Shown piece after piece: positions 52,197 through 60,116 of a DNA stretch of 64,000 nt. The stretch lies in assembly GCF_007991335.1 (NCBI RefSeq), contig NZ_BJYD01000029.1, positions 38,860-102,859 of the forward strand, in the 5' to 3' direction. A program made the translations under genes and the position numbers. Position 1 is the first letter of the stretch; every line of letters begins with the position of its first letter. The notes beneath the pieces are model-generated. The model had not been told where the DNA came from. It did not search any database and was given only the letters and a program-made list of their open reading frames with translations. The DNA is from Halobacillus faecis (GTDB lineage: Bacteria > Bacillota > Bacilli > Bacillales > Halobacillaceae).

Positions 52197-53145
52197 CTTT
52201 TTTCAACTGATCAAAAATGAACAAATGAAGCTCTATAATCAAAAGGCGACGTGGATCATGGCTATTCTGTTGGTGGTTATAATTGTGGGAATAGGGACTT
52301 TGCTCAAAATCGATGATGCGATTACGGGCGGAGAAGGACCGACCGGCGACAATTGGAAACAGGAGCTGGAGCAGCAGAATGAGCAATTGATGTCTACGGG
52401 GGAACAGCCGCCAGAGATCGAGTATCCGGGATATATGAATATAGAGATGAATCAATATCGCATTGAAAATGACTTGAAGCCGACACCTTATAATGCGTGG
52501 GATTTCGTTCGCGATAACCGTGATCTTGTGGCGTTGGTCAGTTTATTTACAATCATTGTAGCGGCAGGGATTACAGCCAATGAGTTTCGCTGGGGCACAA
52601 TTAAACTTTTATTAATCCGCCCGATTTCAAGAGCGAAGATCCTGTTAGCAAAATATGTGTCCGTGGTTATCTATGCTTTGGTCATGCTTTTCACTTTATA
52701 CCTGTTGTCCTTTTTAGTAGGTTCATTGTTGTTTGGAATGGGCAGCTTTTCTCAGACGTATGTATATACTCAAGCGGGTGAGATCAAAGATGCCAGCCTC
52801 TTTTCATTTACTGTTTCACAATACTTATTGAGTTTTGTAGAATTAATTATGATGGCTACGTTCGCGTTTATGATCGCTTCTGTTTTCAGGAATACATCCC
52901 TTGCCATCGGTTTGGCGATCTTCCTCATGATGGCTGGAAGCTCCATTGTGCTTTTCTTTATGGAAAAAGAGTGGGCGAAATATATCCTGTTTGCCAATAC
53001 GGACTTGACTCAATACATGTCCGGGACACCATTCGTATCAGGAACTTCGCTTGGGTTTTCCATTGCAGTTTTAGCGGTATATTATGTAGTATTCATGGTT
53101 TTATCATGGGGGTTCTTTACGAAGCGTGACGTAGCTGGAGCATAA
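52189..53145 (+). CDS. ABC-2 type transporter permease
   Basis: The protein has about 318 residues. It opens SNFFQLIKNEQMKLYNQKAT, the usual ABC-2 start, followed by a first membrane segment (~22-44), an extracytoplasmic acidic loop, and five more segments from about residue 115. ANEFRWGTIKLLLIRPISRAK is the characteristic ABC-2 coupling loop. A TTG at 52189 with a ggagaggga RBS, overlapping the ATPase stop, is chosen. It should form the exporter with the preceding ATPase. Confidence 0.9.
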   Translation: MSNFFQLIKNEQMKLYNQKATWIMAILLVVIIVGIGTLLKIDDAITGGEGPTGDNWKQELEQQNEQLMSTGEQPPEIEYPGYMNIEMNQYRIENDLKPTPYNAWDFVRDNRDLVALVSLFTIIVAAGITANEFRWGTIKLLLIRPISRAKILLAKYVSVVIYALVMLFTLYLLSFLVGSLLFGMGSFSQTYVYTQAGEIKDASLFSFTVSQYLLSFVELIMMATFAFMIASVFRNTSLAIGLAIFLMMAGSSIVLFFMEKEWAKYILFANTDLTQYMSGTPFVSGTSLGFSIAVLAVYYVVFMVLSWGFFTKRDVAGA

Positions 53146-53163
53146 AAAAAGGAGGAGAAGGAA

Positions 53164-53616
53164 TTGAAACGTACGGTAGAAATCGTTCTTACCATCATTG
53201 GAATTGTTCTTTTTGGACTTCCCGTTCTGTTGAGTGGCATTTTGTTAAACTCTTCAGATAATCCGCAAATACAACAAGAAATTGAAAACTTCATGAATTC
53301 CCCGGAAGTGCAGATGGAAGGGGAGATGAGTTCCACTGATATGACTCAGATGTTTGAAATGATGGGATCATTCGCAATGTTCGTATTGATTGCGTCTCTA
53401 ATTGCCATCGGATTAGGTATTCTGGCTGCTGTGTTCCTTAAAGGGAATAAGAAACCAAAAGCTGCGGGGATCATTTTAATTATTTCTGCAATTATCTTTA
53501 CGTTCGCTACTGTATTTATGGGATTGTTCGGAGGCGTAGCGTATTTGATTGCCGGAATTGTTGCGCTCGTCCGTAAACCGAAAAAGACCGCAACCGATGA
53601 AGCAATCAGTTATTAG
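53164..53616 (+). CDS. DUF4064 membrane protein
   Basis: The protein has 150 residues with four hydrophobic segments (about 7-28, 70-92, 99-119 and 120-138). An extracytoplasmic loop after TM1 is rich in Asn, Glu and Met (NPQIQQEIENFMNSPEVQME). This matches DUF4064, whose members often accompany ABC transporters. TTG start at 53164 with aggaggagaagg upstream, 18 bp after the permease gene, so it is the third gene of this operon. Confidence 0.82.
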   Translation: MKRTVEIVLTIIGIVLFGLPVLLSGILLNSSDNPQIQQEIENFMNSPEVQMEGEMSSTDMTQMFEMMGSFAMFVLIASLIAIGLGILAAVFLKGNKKPKAAGIILIISAIIFTFATVFMGLFGGVAYLIAGIVALVRKPKKTATDEAISY

Positions 53617-53623
53617 GCGAGAA

Positions 53624-53652
53624 AAAGGCGTGGCTCTATAGCCGCGCCTTTT
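53624..53652 (+). terminator. Terminator of the ABC exporter/DUF4064 operon
   Basis: AAAGGCGTGGCT-ctat-AGCCGCGCCTTT hairpin followed by T-rich sequence. Confidence 0.85.
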
Positions 53653-53798
53653 GGTTTGTCATCCACCAAATATACAAGGAACGAAAAAGCGGCCGCAATG
53701 AAAAATCCATAAAATAGAGTCACTCATGTAGGAGTTCGTCGAATTTTTGTTGAATGAATAAAGATAGAAGAGACGAATGTATTGAAGGAGCTTAACGA

Positions 53799-55283
53799 AT
53801 GAAACCATTCAACTTTTTCCAAAGGCGTATGTTGATGAATTACATATGTGGATCGGCGGTGGCTGTTTGCGGTGTTGGCAGCTTGTTTATTTTCTACACG
53901 CTTCAGCTTGAAATGAGAGAAATGATGTATTTAATTCTTATAATGCTGGTGTCTGTTGGGATCATGTTAACCGCCGAGATCATGATGTACAAGCGCCATG
54001 TCCTTCCTATCCAGCACCTGTTCACCAGTGATTCATATTCTCCTGAACAGGTGAAGGGTGCTTTGCTGAGGGCGCATCAATTCCCACAGTTAACGGTAAA
54101 ACGGATTCTAGGCCCTCACTTGTTTGGACTTTCAATTCCTGCTTCCCTCCTAGCTTGGGGGGCAATTGAACGCGGACTTGTAGACCTTCCGCTTTCTTAC
54201 ATAGGTTTTGCGTGGATGGGGGCTGTCTTGATTGCTGTCATGCATGCTTTGATCGAATTCTTTATGACAGACCGGGCGGTTCAATTGTTGCTTCCTTCGA
54301 TTTATGAGAAGGGGGGCCTCATTGATTACAAAAGGGAAACATCAATCAGTATTAAGACCAAGTTGTTCTTGAGCTCGATGTTTACAGCGGTTTTCCCTGT
54401 CATTCTCTTCTTACTGGCATCTCAAGTCCGCCTATCTGAAGGGGATGGGGTAAATGGTTATTGGAACTGGGCCTCTATCATCGCTCTTGTGGTTATGGGG
54501 ATCGGAGCGCTCGCTGCCCTTTTACTCTATAGAAGCATTCAGGAGCCGATGGAGCATTTGAGCAAACGTTTTCTTGATGTACGCCGTGGTGAGATGAAGT
54601 CGATGGAGAACTTGTATGTCGATGAGTTTGCCGAGTTGGTCACAGGATTCAATCACATGGTTACAGGTATAAAAGAAAGAGATGCAGAAAACGAACGACT
54701 GCTCGAGAGCTTTTTCACGGTTTTTGCCGCGACGCTGGACGCACGGGACCCTTATACCGCTGGTCATTCGAAGCGGGTGGCTGAATACTCGGACCTGATT
54801 GCGCGAAGAGCAGGTTTTGATGAGAAACAATTGGAATTGTTGAAGAAATCAGCTCTGCTTCATGATATCGGAAAAATCGGGATCCGTGATGATGTGTTGC
54901 TGAAGGAAGGGCGTTTGAGCGAGGAAGAATTCGCAAAAATTAAGGAGCACCCGGTAATTGGGGCTCAAATTCTTGTGCAAGTGCAGCTGCCTAAATCCCT
55001 TGCTCCTGTTTTGACAGGAGTACGTCATCACCATGAGCGTTACGATGGCAAGGGATATCCCGATGGACTTGCAGGGGACGAAATTCCCTTATTTGGACGC
55101 CTGATGGCCGTCGGGGACGCGTTTGATGCGATGACGTCTGACAGGCCTTACCGTCAGGGGATGCCGGTCTCAAAAGCGTTAGCGATTATAGAAGATGGAA
55201 AAGGGACCCAGTGGGATCCGTATTTTGCTGAATTGTTTTTAGATGAAATGAGACGTAATTCATGTGAAAAAGCGCTCGGCTGA
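53799..55283 (+). CDS. Membrane HD-GYP cyclic-di-GMP phosphodiesterase-like protein
   Basis: The protein has 494 residues. The N-terminal half holds about six hydrophobic segments. A HAMP-like linker (~245-300; LYRSIQEPMEHLSKRF...FAELVTGFNHMV) is followed by the HD-GYP domain (~305-490). Catalytic motifs are present: DARDPYTAGHSKRVAEYS, LLHDIGKIGI, KEHPVIGAQI, and HHHERYDGKGYPDGLAGDEIP with the GYP motif. It should degrade c-di-GMP at the membrane, opposing the GGDEF-EAL protein encoded at 19-21.8 kb. RBS aaggagctt. Confidence 0.92.
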   Translation: MKPFNFFQRRMLMNYICGSAVAVCGVGSLFIFYTLQLEMREMMYLILIMLVSVGIMLTAEIMMYKRHVLPIQHLFTSDSYSPEQVKGALLRAHQFPQLTVKRILGPHLFGLSIPASLLAWGAIERGLVDLPLSYIGFAWMGAVLIAVMHALIEFFMTDRAVQLLLPSIYEKGGLIDYKRETSISIKTKLFLSSMFTAVFPVILFLLASQVRLSEGDGVNGYWNWASIIALVVMGIGALAALLLYRSIQEPMEHLSKRFLDVRRGEMKSMENLYVDEFAELVTGFNHMVTGIKERDAENERLLESFFTVFAATLDARDPYTAGHSKRVAEYSDLIARRAGFDEKQLELLKKSALLHDIGKIGIRDDVLLKEGRLSEEEFAKIKEHPVIGAQILVQVQLPKSLAPVLTGVRHHHERYDGKGYPDGLAGDEIPLFGRLMAVGDAFDAMTSDRPYRQGMPVSKALAIIEDGKGTQWDPYFAELFLDEMRRNSCEKALG

Positions 55284-55298
55284 TATAGAGCGCTTTTC
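55267..55298 (+). terminator. Terminator at the end of the HD-GYP gene
   Basis: AAAAAGCGCT...AGCGCTTTT; the 5' arm lies in the last codons of the gene. Confidence 0.8.
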
Positions 55299-55321
55299 TG
55301 TCGTACAAAGAAATAATGGAA

Positions 55322-55495
55322 TTAATCCAAGTACCGATTCATTACATCCACATCCGCACTCTGGCGGTCATAGACGTTTCCTTCCTGAGGGCGGAGACCA
55401 TTGCCGCCGCAAATCTTACAAGTATAGCGCCACTCTTCATCATCCATTAACAGACCTTCTCCATCGCAAGCGAGACAGAATTCATCCCTGGCCAT
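55322..55495 (-). CDS. Small zinc-ribbon-like protein
   Basis: The product has 57 residues with two CxxC(x)G knuckles: FCLACDGEGLLM and YTCKICGGNGLRP, the pattern of a DnaJ-type zinc domain, then an acidic tail (SADVDVMNRYLD). The ATG at 55495 has gagga 6 nt upstream; a longer version from 55501 is possible. Zinc binding is likely; function unknown. It is convergent with the HD-GYP gene. Confidence 0.75.
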   Translation of the reverse strand: MARDEFCLACDGEGLLMDDEEWRYTCKICGGNGLRPQEGNVYDRQSADVDVMNRYLD

Positions 55496-55607
55496 CTTCA
55501 TTCCTCTTTTCTTTGTTTTTCTTACCATTTCTCAAACGCTTCAGGTTATACAAGGGAGATTATATTTTTAAAGAATCGGGAATGTGAGAATCATTGGAGG
55601 GATGACC

Positions 55608-56516
55608 GTGGCTAATGAGGAAAATCCACAGGAAACAGATGTGAATGAAAGCAATGATTCAAATCAGAAAATAGATCGCCCGGGGCGACAATTTTATATT
55701 CCGTCCCAAATCGTAGATGAATTTGGGGAAAAGGGAAGGGATCACTTAAATAAACCTTTCCGCGCTCAATTTTTACTAGCGCTTACGGCGGGATCTTTTA
55801 TGACATTCGGAGCCGTTTTTTCCATCCTTCTTGCCGTTGGAGTCGAGACGAAAGGAATGTATCACCTTTTGTCCGGGCTTGGGTTCGCGGCAGGATACTC
55901 GATGGTCTTCATATCAGGGGCTGTTCTTTTTACGGAAATCAATGTTTTATTACCCTCTTACTTGTTTAACAAAGCAGGGTTGATGAAAACGAACATTTAT
56001 AAGTTCTGGATGTCCTCCTATATTGGAAACATCATCGGCGCCTTTCTGGTCGCTGTACTGATCCAGTGGTCAGGCTCCTTCGCTAGTACATTCTATCCTG
56101 AGCTGGAGATGTATTTGGATCATAAGATGAAGTTTATGGATCACGGAGTAAAAGGGTGGTTTCAGGTTCTGATTTCCGGTGTTCTTGCCAATTGGCTTAT
56201 TGGAATGGCAGCTTTTTTGACGACGTCTGCCCGGGATTTAACAGGTAAAATCCTTGGAACCACCTTGCCAGTCGTTCTTTTTGTAGCAGGAAATTTCCAG
56301 CACAGTGCTGCAAATATGGGATACTTTAGTATGGGGTTTTTAGCTTCTGATAAATACACATGGTATGAATATATCTTTTTTAATCTTGTACCTGCAAGTA
56401 TCGGAAACCTTATTGGAGGAGCGATATTGGTATCCTTATTGTTCTCTTATGCATACAAAGAGGACATTCAAACTTCCTTGGGAAGAAATAAAAATAAGAA
56501 GGGGGCTAAACAATGA
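55608..56516 (+). CDS. Formate/nitrite transporter (FNT) family channel
   Basis: The protein has about 302 residues. After a hydrophilic N-terminus rich in Asn/Asp/Glu, six membrane segments follow. FNT signatures include FGAVFSILLAVGVE, LANWLIGMAAFL and the pore-lining NFQHSAANMGYFSMGF (central His). The family moves formate, nitrite, hydrosulfide or lactate. The GTG at 55608 is 7 nt from ggaggg; an ATG at 55602 is too close to the RBS. It overlaps the peptidase E-like gene by 4 bp. Confidence 0.87.
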   Translation: MANEENPQETDVNESNDSNQKIDRPGRQFYIPSQIVDEFGEKGRDHLNKPFRAQFLLALTAGSFMTFGAVFSILLAVGVETKGMYHLLSGLGFAAGYSMVFISGAVLFTEINVLLPSYLFNKAGLMKTNIYKFWMSSYIGNIIGAFLVAVLIQWSGSFASTFYPELEMYLDHKMKFMDHGVKGWFQVLISGVLANWLIGMAAFLTTSARDLTGKILGTTLPVVLFVAGNFQHSAANMGYFSMGFLASDKYTWYEYIFFNLVPASIGNLIGGAILVSLLFSYAYKEDIQTSLGRNKNKKGAKQ

Positions 56517-57205
56517 AGCAAATCATAGCTATGGGTGGAGGCGGCTTCTCAATGGAGCCTGAAAATCCACTTTTGGACGATTACGTATTAAATCAAGTAG
56601 AAAAAGAAAGACCGAAAATATGTTTTGTCCCCACAGCTAGTGGGGATGCGGACAGTTACATCGAACGCTTTTATGAAGCATTCAAAGAAAAAGCGGAAGC
56701 GACCCATTTGTCTTTATTCAAGCCACCAACGAGAGACTTACGGAAATTTGTGCTCGAACAGGACATCATTTACGTAGGTGGAGGGTCGACCAAGAACCTA
56801 CTCATCCTTTGGCGGGAGTGGGGACTGGATGAAATCATGAAAGAAGCATGGGAACAAGGGGTTGTCCTTGCGGGGATCAGTGCAGGCGCCATTTGCTGGT
56901 TTGATGAAGGTGTGACGGATTCCTACGGCGACCAGCTGGAACCGCTGGAATGCCTCGGATTTCTTCCGGGAAGCTGCTGCCCGCATTACGATGGGGAGGA
57001 ACAGCGGAAACCGGCGTACACTTCTTTTATTAAAGATGGATCCATTCGTCCAGGCTATGCGCTTGATGACGGAGCGGCTGTTCATTTTGTAAATACGGAA
57101 CCAGTGAAGAATGTGAGCTCGCGCGAAGAGGCGAAGGGCTACTATGTAAGAGTGGAAGCGGAGGAAGTGGAAGAGAATAAGCTGGAAATGACATATCTAG
57201 GCTAA
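56513..57205 (+). CDS. Peptidase E-like (S51 family, type 1 glutamine amidotransferase-like) protein
   Basis: The protein has 230 residues. It has QIIAMGGGGFSM at the start, IIYVGGGSTKNLLILW and the nucleophile elbow VVLAGISAGAICWF (Ser in GISAG). These match peptidase S51/dipeptidase E-like proteins, which cleave Asp-X dipeptides or related amides. It is translationally coupled to the FNT channel (ATGA overlap) and ends at a long palindromic terminator. The substrate is unproven. Confidence 0.88.
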   Translation: MKQIIAMGGGGFSMEPENPLLDDYVLNQVEKERPKICFVPTASGDADSYIERFYEAFKEKAEATHLSLFKPPTRDLRKFVLEQDIIYVGGGSTKNLLILWREWGLDEIMKEAWEQGVVLAGISAGAICWFDEGVTDSYGDQLEPLECLGFLPGSCCPHYDGEEQRKPAYTSFIKDGSIRPGYALDDGAAVHFVNTEPVKNVSSREEAKGYYVRVEAEEVEENKLEMTYLG

Positions 57206-57213
57206 TCCTAACG

Positions 57214-57254
57214 AAAACCCCACGCGCTGAATATTCAGCGCGTGGGGTTTTTTG
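57214..57254. terminator. Terminator of the FNT/peptidase operon (38-bp perfect palindrome)
   Basis: AAAACCCCACGCGCTGAAT (57214-57232) is followed directly by its exact reverse complement (57233-57251) and T residues; it should work in both directions. Confidence 0.92.
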
Positions 57255-57281
57255 CCCAGGAATTCATGGAAGAAACAGGTG

Positions 57282-57314
57282 TACCAGGTCATCCAAAATA
57301 TGGGTGGCCTGGTA
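57282..57314. repeat. Variant of the ACCAGGTCATAC element forming a 13-bp hairpin
   Basis: TACCAGGTCATCC (57282-57294), loop AAAATAT, GGGTGGCCTGGTA (57302-57314); all 13 positions pair when G-U is allowed. It has no T run and lies between the palindromic terminator and the DinB stop. Confidence 0.75.
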
Positions 57315-57330
57315 TGGTGATTTATTGTAG

Positions 57331-57801
57331 CTACTCAAACAATAGGATTTCCGGGTCTTTCTTATAAGTGTGGACTAACATAGCATGCAATTGCCCGCGG
57401 TGGTGGTACATATGGGCGACCGTTTGGACGAGCCATTCAAACCGTGTATTGGTCACACCCCACCACGACGTGGTTTCAGTGTACAGGTGCTCTTCGGTGT
57501 AGTTTTCAAATTGAGTTTTTAATTGCGCAAAGTTTTCAAATAGACGTTCTAAGATTTCATCCTTTGTTTTCATTGATCCCGTTTCATAGAAGTGCTCCAT
57601 CTCTGCTTTTGAAGCCCCTTCTGTGATGTGCCCATCAGCCGCAGGGATTGCTGCAATGTGTTCAAGCAATTCCCCAATGGAGTACTTTCCCTCCGTGGGT
57701 CTAAGGGTCAAATCTTCTTCTGATAACTGACCGACCATTTCGGAAATGGATGCAATGACGATTTCTAATTGATGAAAAGCGCTCTGACAGTACATATTCA
57801 T
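57331..57801 (-). CDS. DinB/DfrD-family protein
   Basis: The protein has 156 residues with a four-helix DinB fold. The His triad expected for metal binding is visible as GELLEHIAAI and VAHMYHHRGQLHAML. DinB-like proteins include thiol-dependent metalloenzymes such as bacillithiol transferases; the actual reaction is unknown. The start is ATG 57801 (or ATG 57795) with a weak aaggttgtg RBS. It is convergent with the peptidase E-like gene. Confidence 0.8.
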   Translation of the reverse strand: MNMYCQSAFHQLEIVIASISEMVGQLSEEDLTLRPTEGKYSIGELLEHIAAIPAADGHITEGASKAEMEHFYETGSMKTKDEILERLFENFAQLKTQFENYTEEHLYTETTSWWGVTNTRFEWLVQTVAHMYHHRGQLHAMLVHTYKKDPEILLFE

Positions 57802-57978
57802 AGGAACACAACCTTAATAAAATTGTTATTCCTCCTCTTATTCTCCGACGTTCGACTAAATCCCTTTTCAAAGCGAAAAAATACAGGAAACGACGAAAAT
57901 CGCCCTAAGGATTTGTTTGTTACCTGCATAGAAAGACCTATACATAAAAATGGATGTAGCAAATTTTTGTGCGATGAG

Positions 57979-58009
57979 TTGACTCTGACGTTACGTCATA
58001 GCTTATCGT
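57979..58009 (+). promoter_or_regulatory. MerR-type promoter (19-bp spacer) with central dyad
   Basis: TTGACT (57979-57984), a 19-bp spacer (57985-58003) and TATCGT (58004-58009). The spacer contains the perfect inverted repeat TGACG-tta-CGTCA (57986-57998). An overlong spacer with a dyad is the hallmark of promoters activated by MerR proteins, and the gene downstream encodes one. Confidence 0.85.
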
Positions 58010-58029
58010 TAGATGTGAGGTGATCACCG

Positions 58030-58797
58030 ATGTATAAAGTAAAAGAAATGGCGGAGTTGACAGGGGTCAGTGTGCGCACACTGCACCATTATGATCATAT
58101 CGATTTGTTGGCCCCAACCTATGTAAGTGAAAACGGCTACCGTTTATATAGTGAAAACGAGTTGGTACGCCTGCAGCAGATTCTTTTCTTCAAAGAGATG
58201 GATTTCTCCTTGAGAAAGATCAAAGAGATTCTCGATCATCCTGATTTTGATGAAGCTGATGCATTGCAGCGCCATCGTGAGATTTTGAGTGAAAAGAAAA
58301 AACGTTTGGAGCAGTTAATTCGTTCAGTAGATCAGACGTTACAAACGTTGGAAGGAGAAGATCGTATGAAAAATGAAGACCGTTTCCGTCCATTTGATAA
58401 AAGGGAGATTGAAGCCCATCAAAAAAAATATGAGAAAGAAGTGGAAGCGCGTTGGGGAAACACGGACGCTTACAAACAATCCAAACAAAAAACATCACAA
58501 TATACAAAAGAAGATTGGGAAAGGATCCAACAAGAGGGGGATGGAATTGATCGCGAACTTGTAAAATTAATGGATCGTGACCCTTCAGATTCAGATGTTC
58601 AGCAGTTAATAGATAAAAAACGTCAGCACATCACTGATCACTTTTATGAGTGCAATCTGGATATTTTCAGAGGGTTAGCGGACATGTATGTCAACGACCC
58701 TCGTTTCACGAAAAATATCGATCAATGGAAAGAAGGCTACGCCGAGTTCCTAAAAAAAGCCATGCACCTATACTGCGACCAACAGGAAGAAAGCTAA
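58030..58797 (+). CDS. MerR-family regulator with TipAS domain (Mta/TipA-like)
   Basis: The protein has 255 residues. MerR HTH (1-70): KVKEMAELTGVSVRTLHHYD and ENGYRLYSENELVRLQQILF. A long coiled-coil (75-115) precedes the C-terminal TipAS domain (~130-250) with EKEVEARWGNTDAYKQSKQK and VNDPRFTKNIDQWKEGYAEF. TipAS domains bind thiopeptide antibiotics or other drugs. The promoter with 19-bp spacer upstream suggests autoactivation. RBS gaggtgatc. No efflux gene follows, so other targets may lie elsewhere. Confidence 0.92.
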   Translation: MYKVKEMAELTGVSVRTLHHYDHIDLLAPTYVSENGYRLYSENELVRLQQILFFKEMDFSLRKIKEILDHPDFDEADALQRHREILSEKKKRLEQLIRSVDQTLQTLEGEDRMKNEDRFRPFDKREIEAHQKKYEKEVEARWGNTDAYKQSKQKTSQYTKEDWERIQQEGDGIDRELVKLMDRDPSDSDVQQLIDKKRQHITDHFYECNLDIFRGLADMYVNDPRFTKNIDQWKEGYAEFLKKAMHLYCDQQEES

Positions 58798-58815
58798 TCC
58801 CCTTGTGGAGGAGAG

Positions 58816-58846
58816 AATAATTGTATGACCAGGTCATACAATTATT
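58816..58846. repeat. 31-bp perfect palindrome, full copy of the ACCAGGTCATAC element
   Basis: AATAATTGTATGACC (58816-58830), central A (58831), GGTCATACAATTATT (58832-58846); both arms match at all 15 positions. It lies just past the TipAS gene stop and before its terminator. Core at 58828-58839. Confidence 0.92.
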
Positions 58847-58860
58847 ACCAGAAAACCAAA

Positions 58861-58902
58861 AACCAGCCCTCACAGTTTTTGTCTGTGAAGGCTGGTTTTG
58901 TT
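58861..58902. terminator. Bidirectional terminator between the TipAS and methyltransferase genes
   Basis: AACCAGCC...GGCTGGTT with an inner CACAG/CTGTG helix and T-rich ends on both strands. Confidence 0.88.
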
Positions 58903-58942
58903 TATGTGTGTACTTCGTAAGCTAGGCGGTTCCCTTTTTCTT

Positions 58943-58960
58943 CCGTACCAGGTCATACAG
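58943..58960. repeat. Half copy of the ACCAGGTCATAC element
   Basis: CCGTACCAGGTCATACAG next to the 3' end of the methyltransferase gene; the core is at 58947-58958. It lacks the long outer arms of the copy at 58816. Confidence 0.8.
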
Positions 58961-58972
58961 TTTCTACCAAAT

Positions 58973-60031
58973 TTAACGCGGGCGGCAGATGAGCCCGTTA
59001 TGCACTTTGATGTAACCGTGTCTCAGGATGTCGAACCCTGCTTCATACATATAGAGTCCCATTTGTTCAACGGTCATGAGTTCCCTGTAGGTATGGTTCA
59101 TCACATCGGCCATGACATGATAATAGAGACGAGATCGAAGTTGGTTCCGTGGGGTGGTTAGAATTGCGTATCCACCTTCTTTCAAAAAGCGCCGGTGCCA
59201 GTCAGCGACTTCCGGCTTGTATTTATCAGGGAAATGTTCCAACAGACCGACGGAAAGGACGATATCAAACTCTTTTCCAAAATCAAGGTTGCGAATATCC
59301 TCAACCACATATTCAATGTTCAAGTCATCTTTATATGTGACTTTCCACTGTCCGGTACTCGAATTTTCACCTAAGAACGGATAATGCTCGGGGAATTCAC
59401 CAAAACGTGTAGTCTTGCAAAATTCATCGTAATCGACCATGACAATTTCCGCTCCTGGATACATAGCTCCAAGCTGCATCGCTTCATAACCTTCCGCAGC
59501 TCCTAAAAAGAGAATGCGGGGCCGATCTAAATGTAATCCTTCAAAAAGGGCTCTCTTTCCACGGGGGTCCCAAATTCCATCTTGGATTCTATGAACATAA
59601 TTCCATAACTGCAACTGAACAAGATTACCAATCGCTTGTTTTACTTGTACAGGCTTAAATGAAGCAAGGCTTCTCATGAATTGTTCTTTGCCAAGGTTCT
59701 TTTCCTTAGGAACATCTTTGATGAACCACTCATGAAAGGATTTGTTGAAATAGGTCCATGAAGTGTGTGGGTCCATTGCTTGATTATTCTCTTTCTCCCA
59801 TTCTGTCCGTTCTCTCGAATAATTCGTGACCTCAAAAGGTTTACCTACATCCTTCCATGACAAAAGAGACCAATCAGCTACCGTGTTTAAACGAACAAAC
59901 TTGTTATATTCTTTCTCTGAATAGCGTCTAAGGTCAACACGGTATTGAGGATGGGAAAACGTTTCGTCCATATGCTTTTCACTATAGGGTTTGGGTATCC
60001 TCGAATCTTTAACCGCAGCTTCACCTAACAT
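58973..60031 (-). CDS. Class I SAM-dependent methyltransferase with N-terminal extension
   Basis: The product has 352 residues. Residues ~1-160 are hydrophilic, without a family I recognise (FSHPQYRVDLRRYSEKEYN, SWTYFNKSFHEWFIKDVP). Residues ~165-330 form the methyltransferase: ILFLGAAEGYEAMQLGAMYP (motif I variant), IVMVDYDEFCKTTRFG, YVVEDIRNLDFGKEFDIVLS and GLLEHFPDKY. ATG 60031 has gagaggtg 8 nt upstream. A consensus cre site is about 50 bp upstream, suggesting carbon catabolite control. Substrate unknown. Confidence 0.78.
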   Translation of the reverse strand: MLGEAAVKDSRIPKPYSEKHMDETFSHPQYRVDLRRYSEKEYNKFVRLNTVADWSLLSWKDVGKPFEVTNYSRERTEWEKENNQAMDPHTSWTYFNKSFHEWFIKDVPKEKNLGKEQFMRSLASFKPVQVKQAIGNLVQLQLWNYVHRIQDGIWDPRGKRALFEGLHLDRPRILFLGAAEGYEAMQLGAMYPGAEIVMVDYDEFCKTTRFGEFPEHYPFLGENSSTGQWKVTYKDDLNIEYVVEDIRNLDFGKEFDIVLSVGLLEHFPDKYKPEVADWHRRFLKEGGYAILTTPRNQLRSRLYYHVMADVMNHTYRELMTVEQMGLYMYEAGFDILRHGYIKVHNGLICRPR

Positions 60032-60077
60032 GGAACGATCACCTCTCCATTTCATTTAGTACAACTATAACCGCTAA

Positions 60078-60091
60078 TGTAAACGTTTACA
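60078..60091. promoter_or_regulatory. Consensus cre site (CcpA box)
   Basis: TGTAAACGTTTACA is a perfect 14-bp palindrome fitting TGWAARCGYTWNCW at every position. It lies upstream of the methyltransferase start (60031) and about 290 bp from the divergent 3D-protein gene. Confidence 0.8.
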
Positions 60092-60116
60092 ATAATAACC
60101 ATTCAGTATTAGTGCC

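Noticed and set aside
57214..57251. 38-bp perfect palindrome as a recombination or binding site
   Set aside because: Position after a stop codon, GC-rich stem and flanking A/T runs fit a bidirectional terminator.
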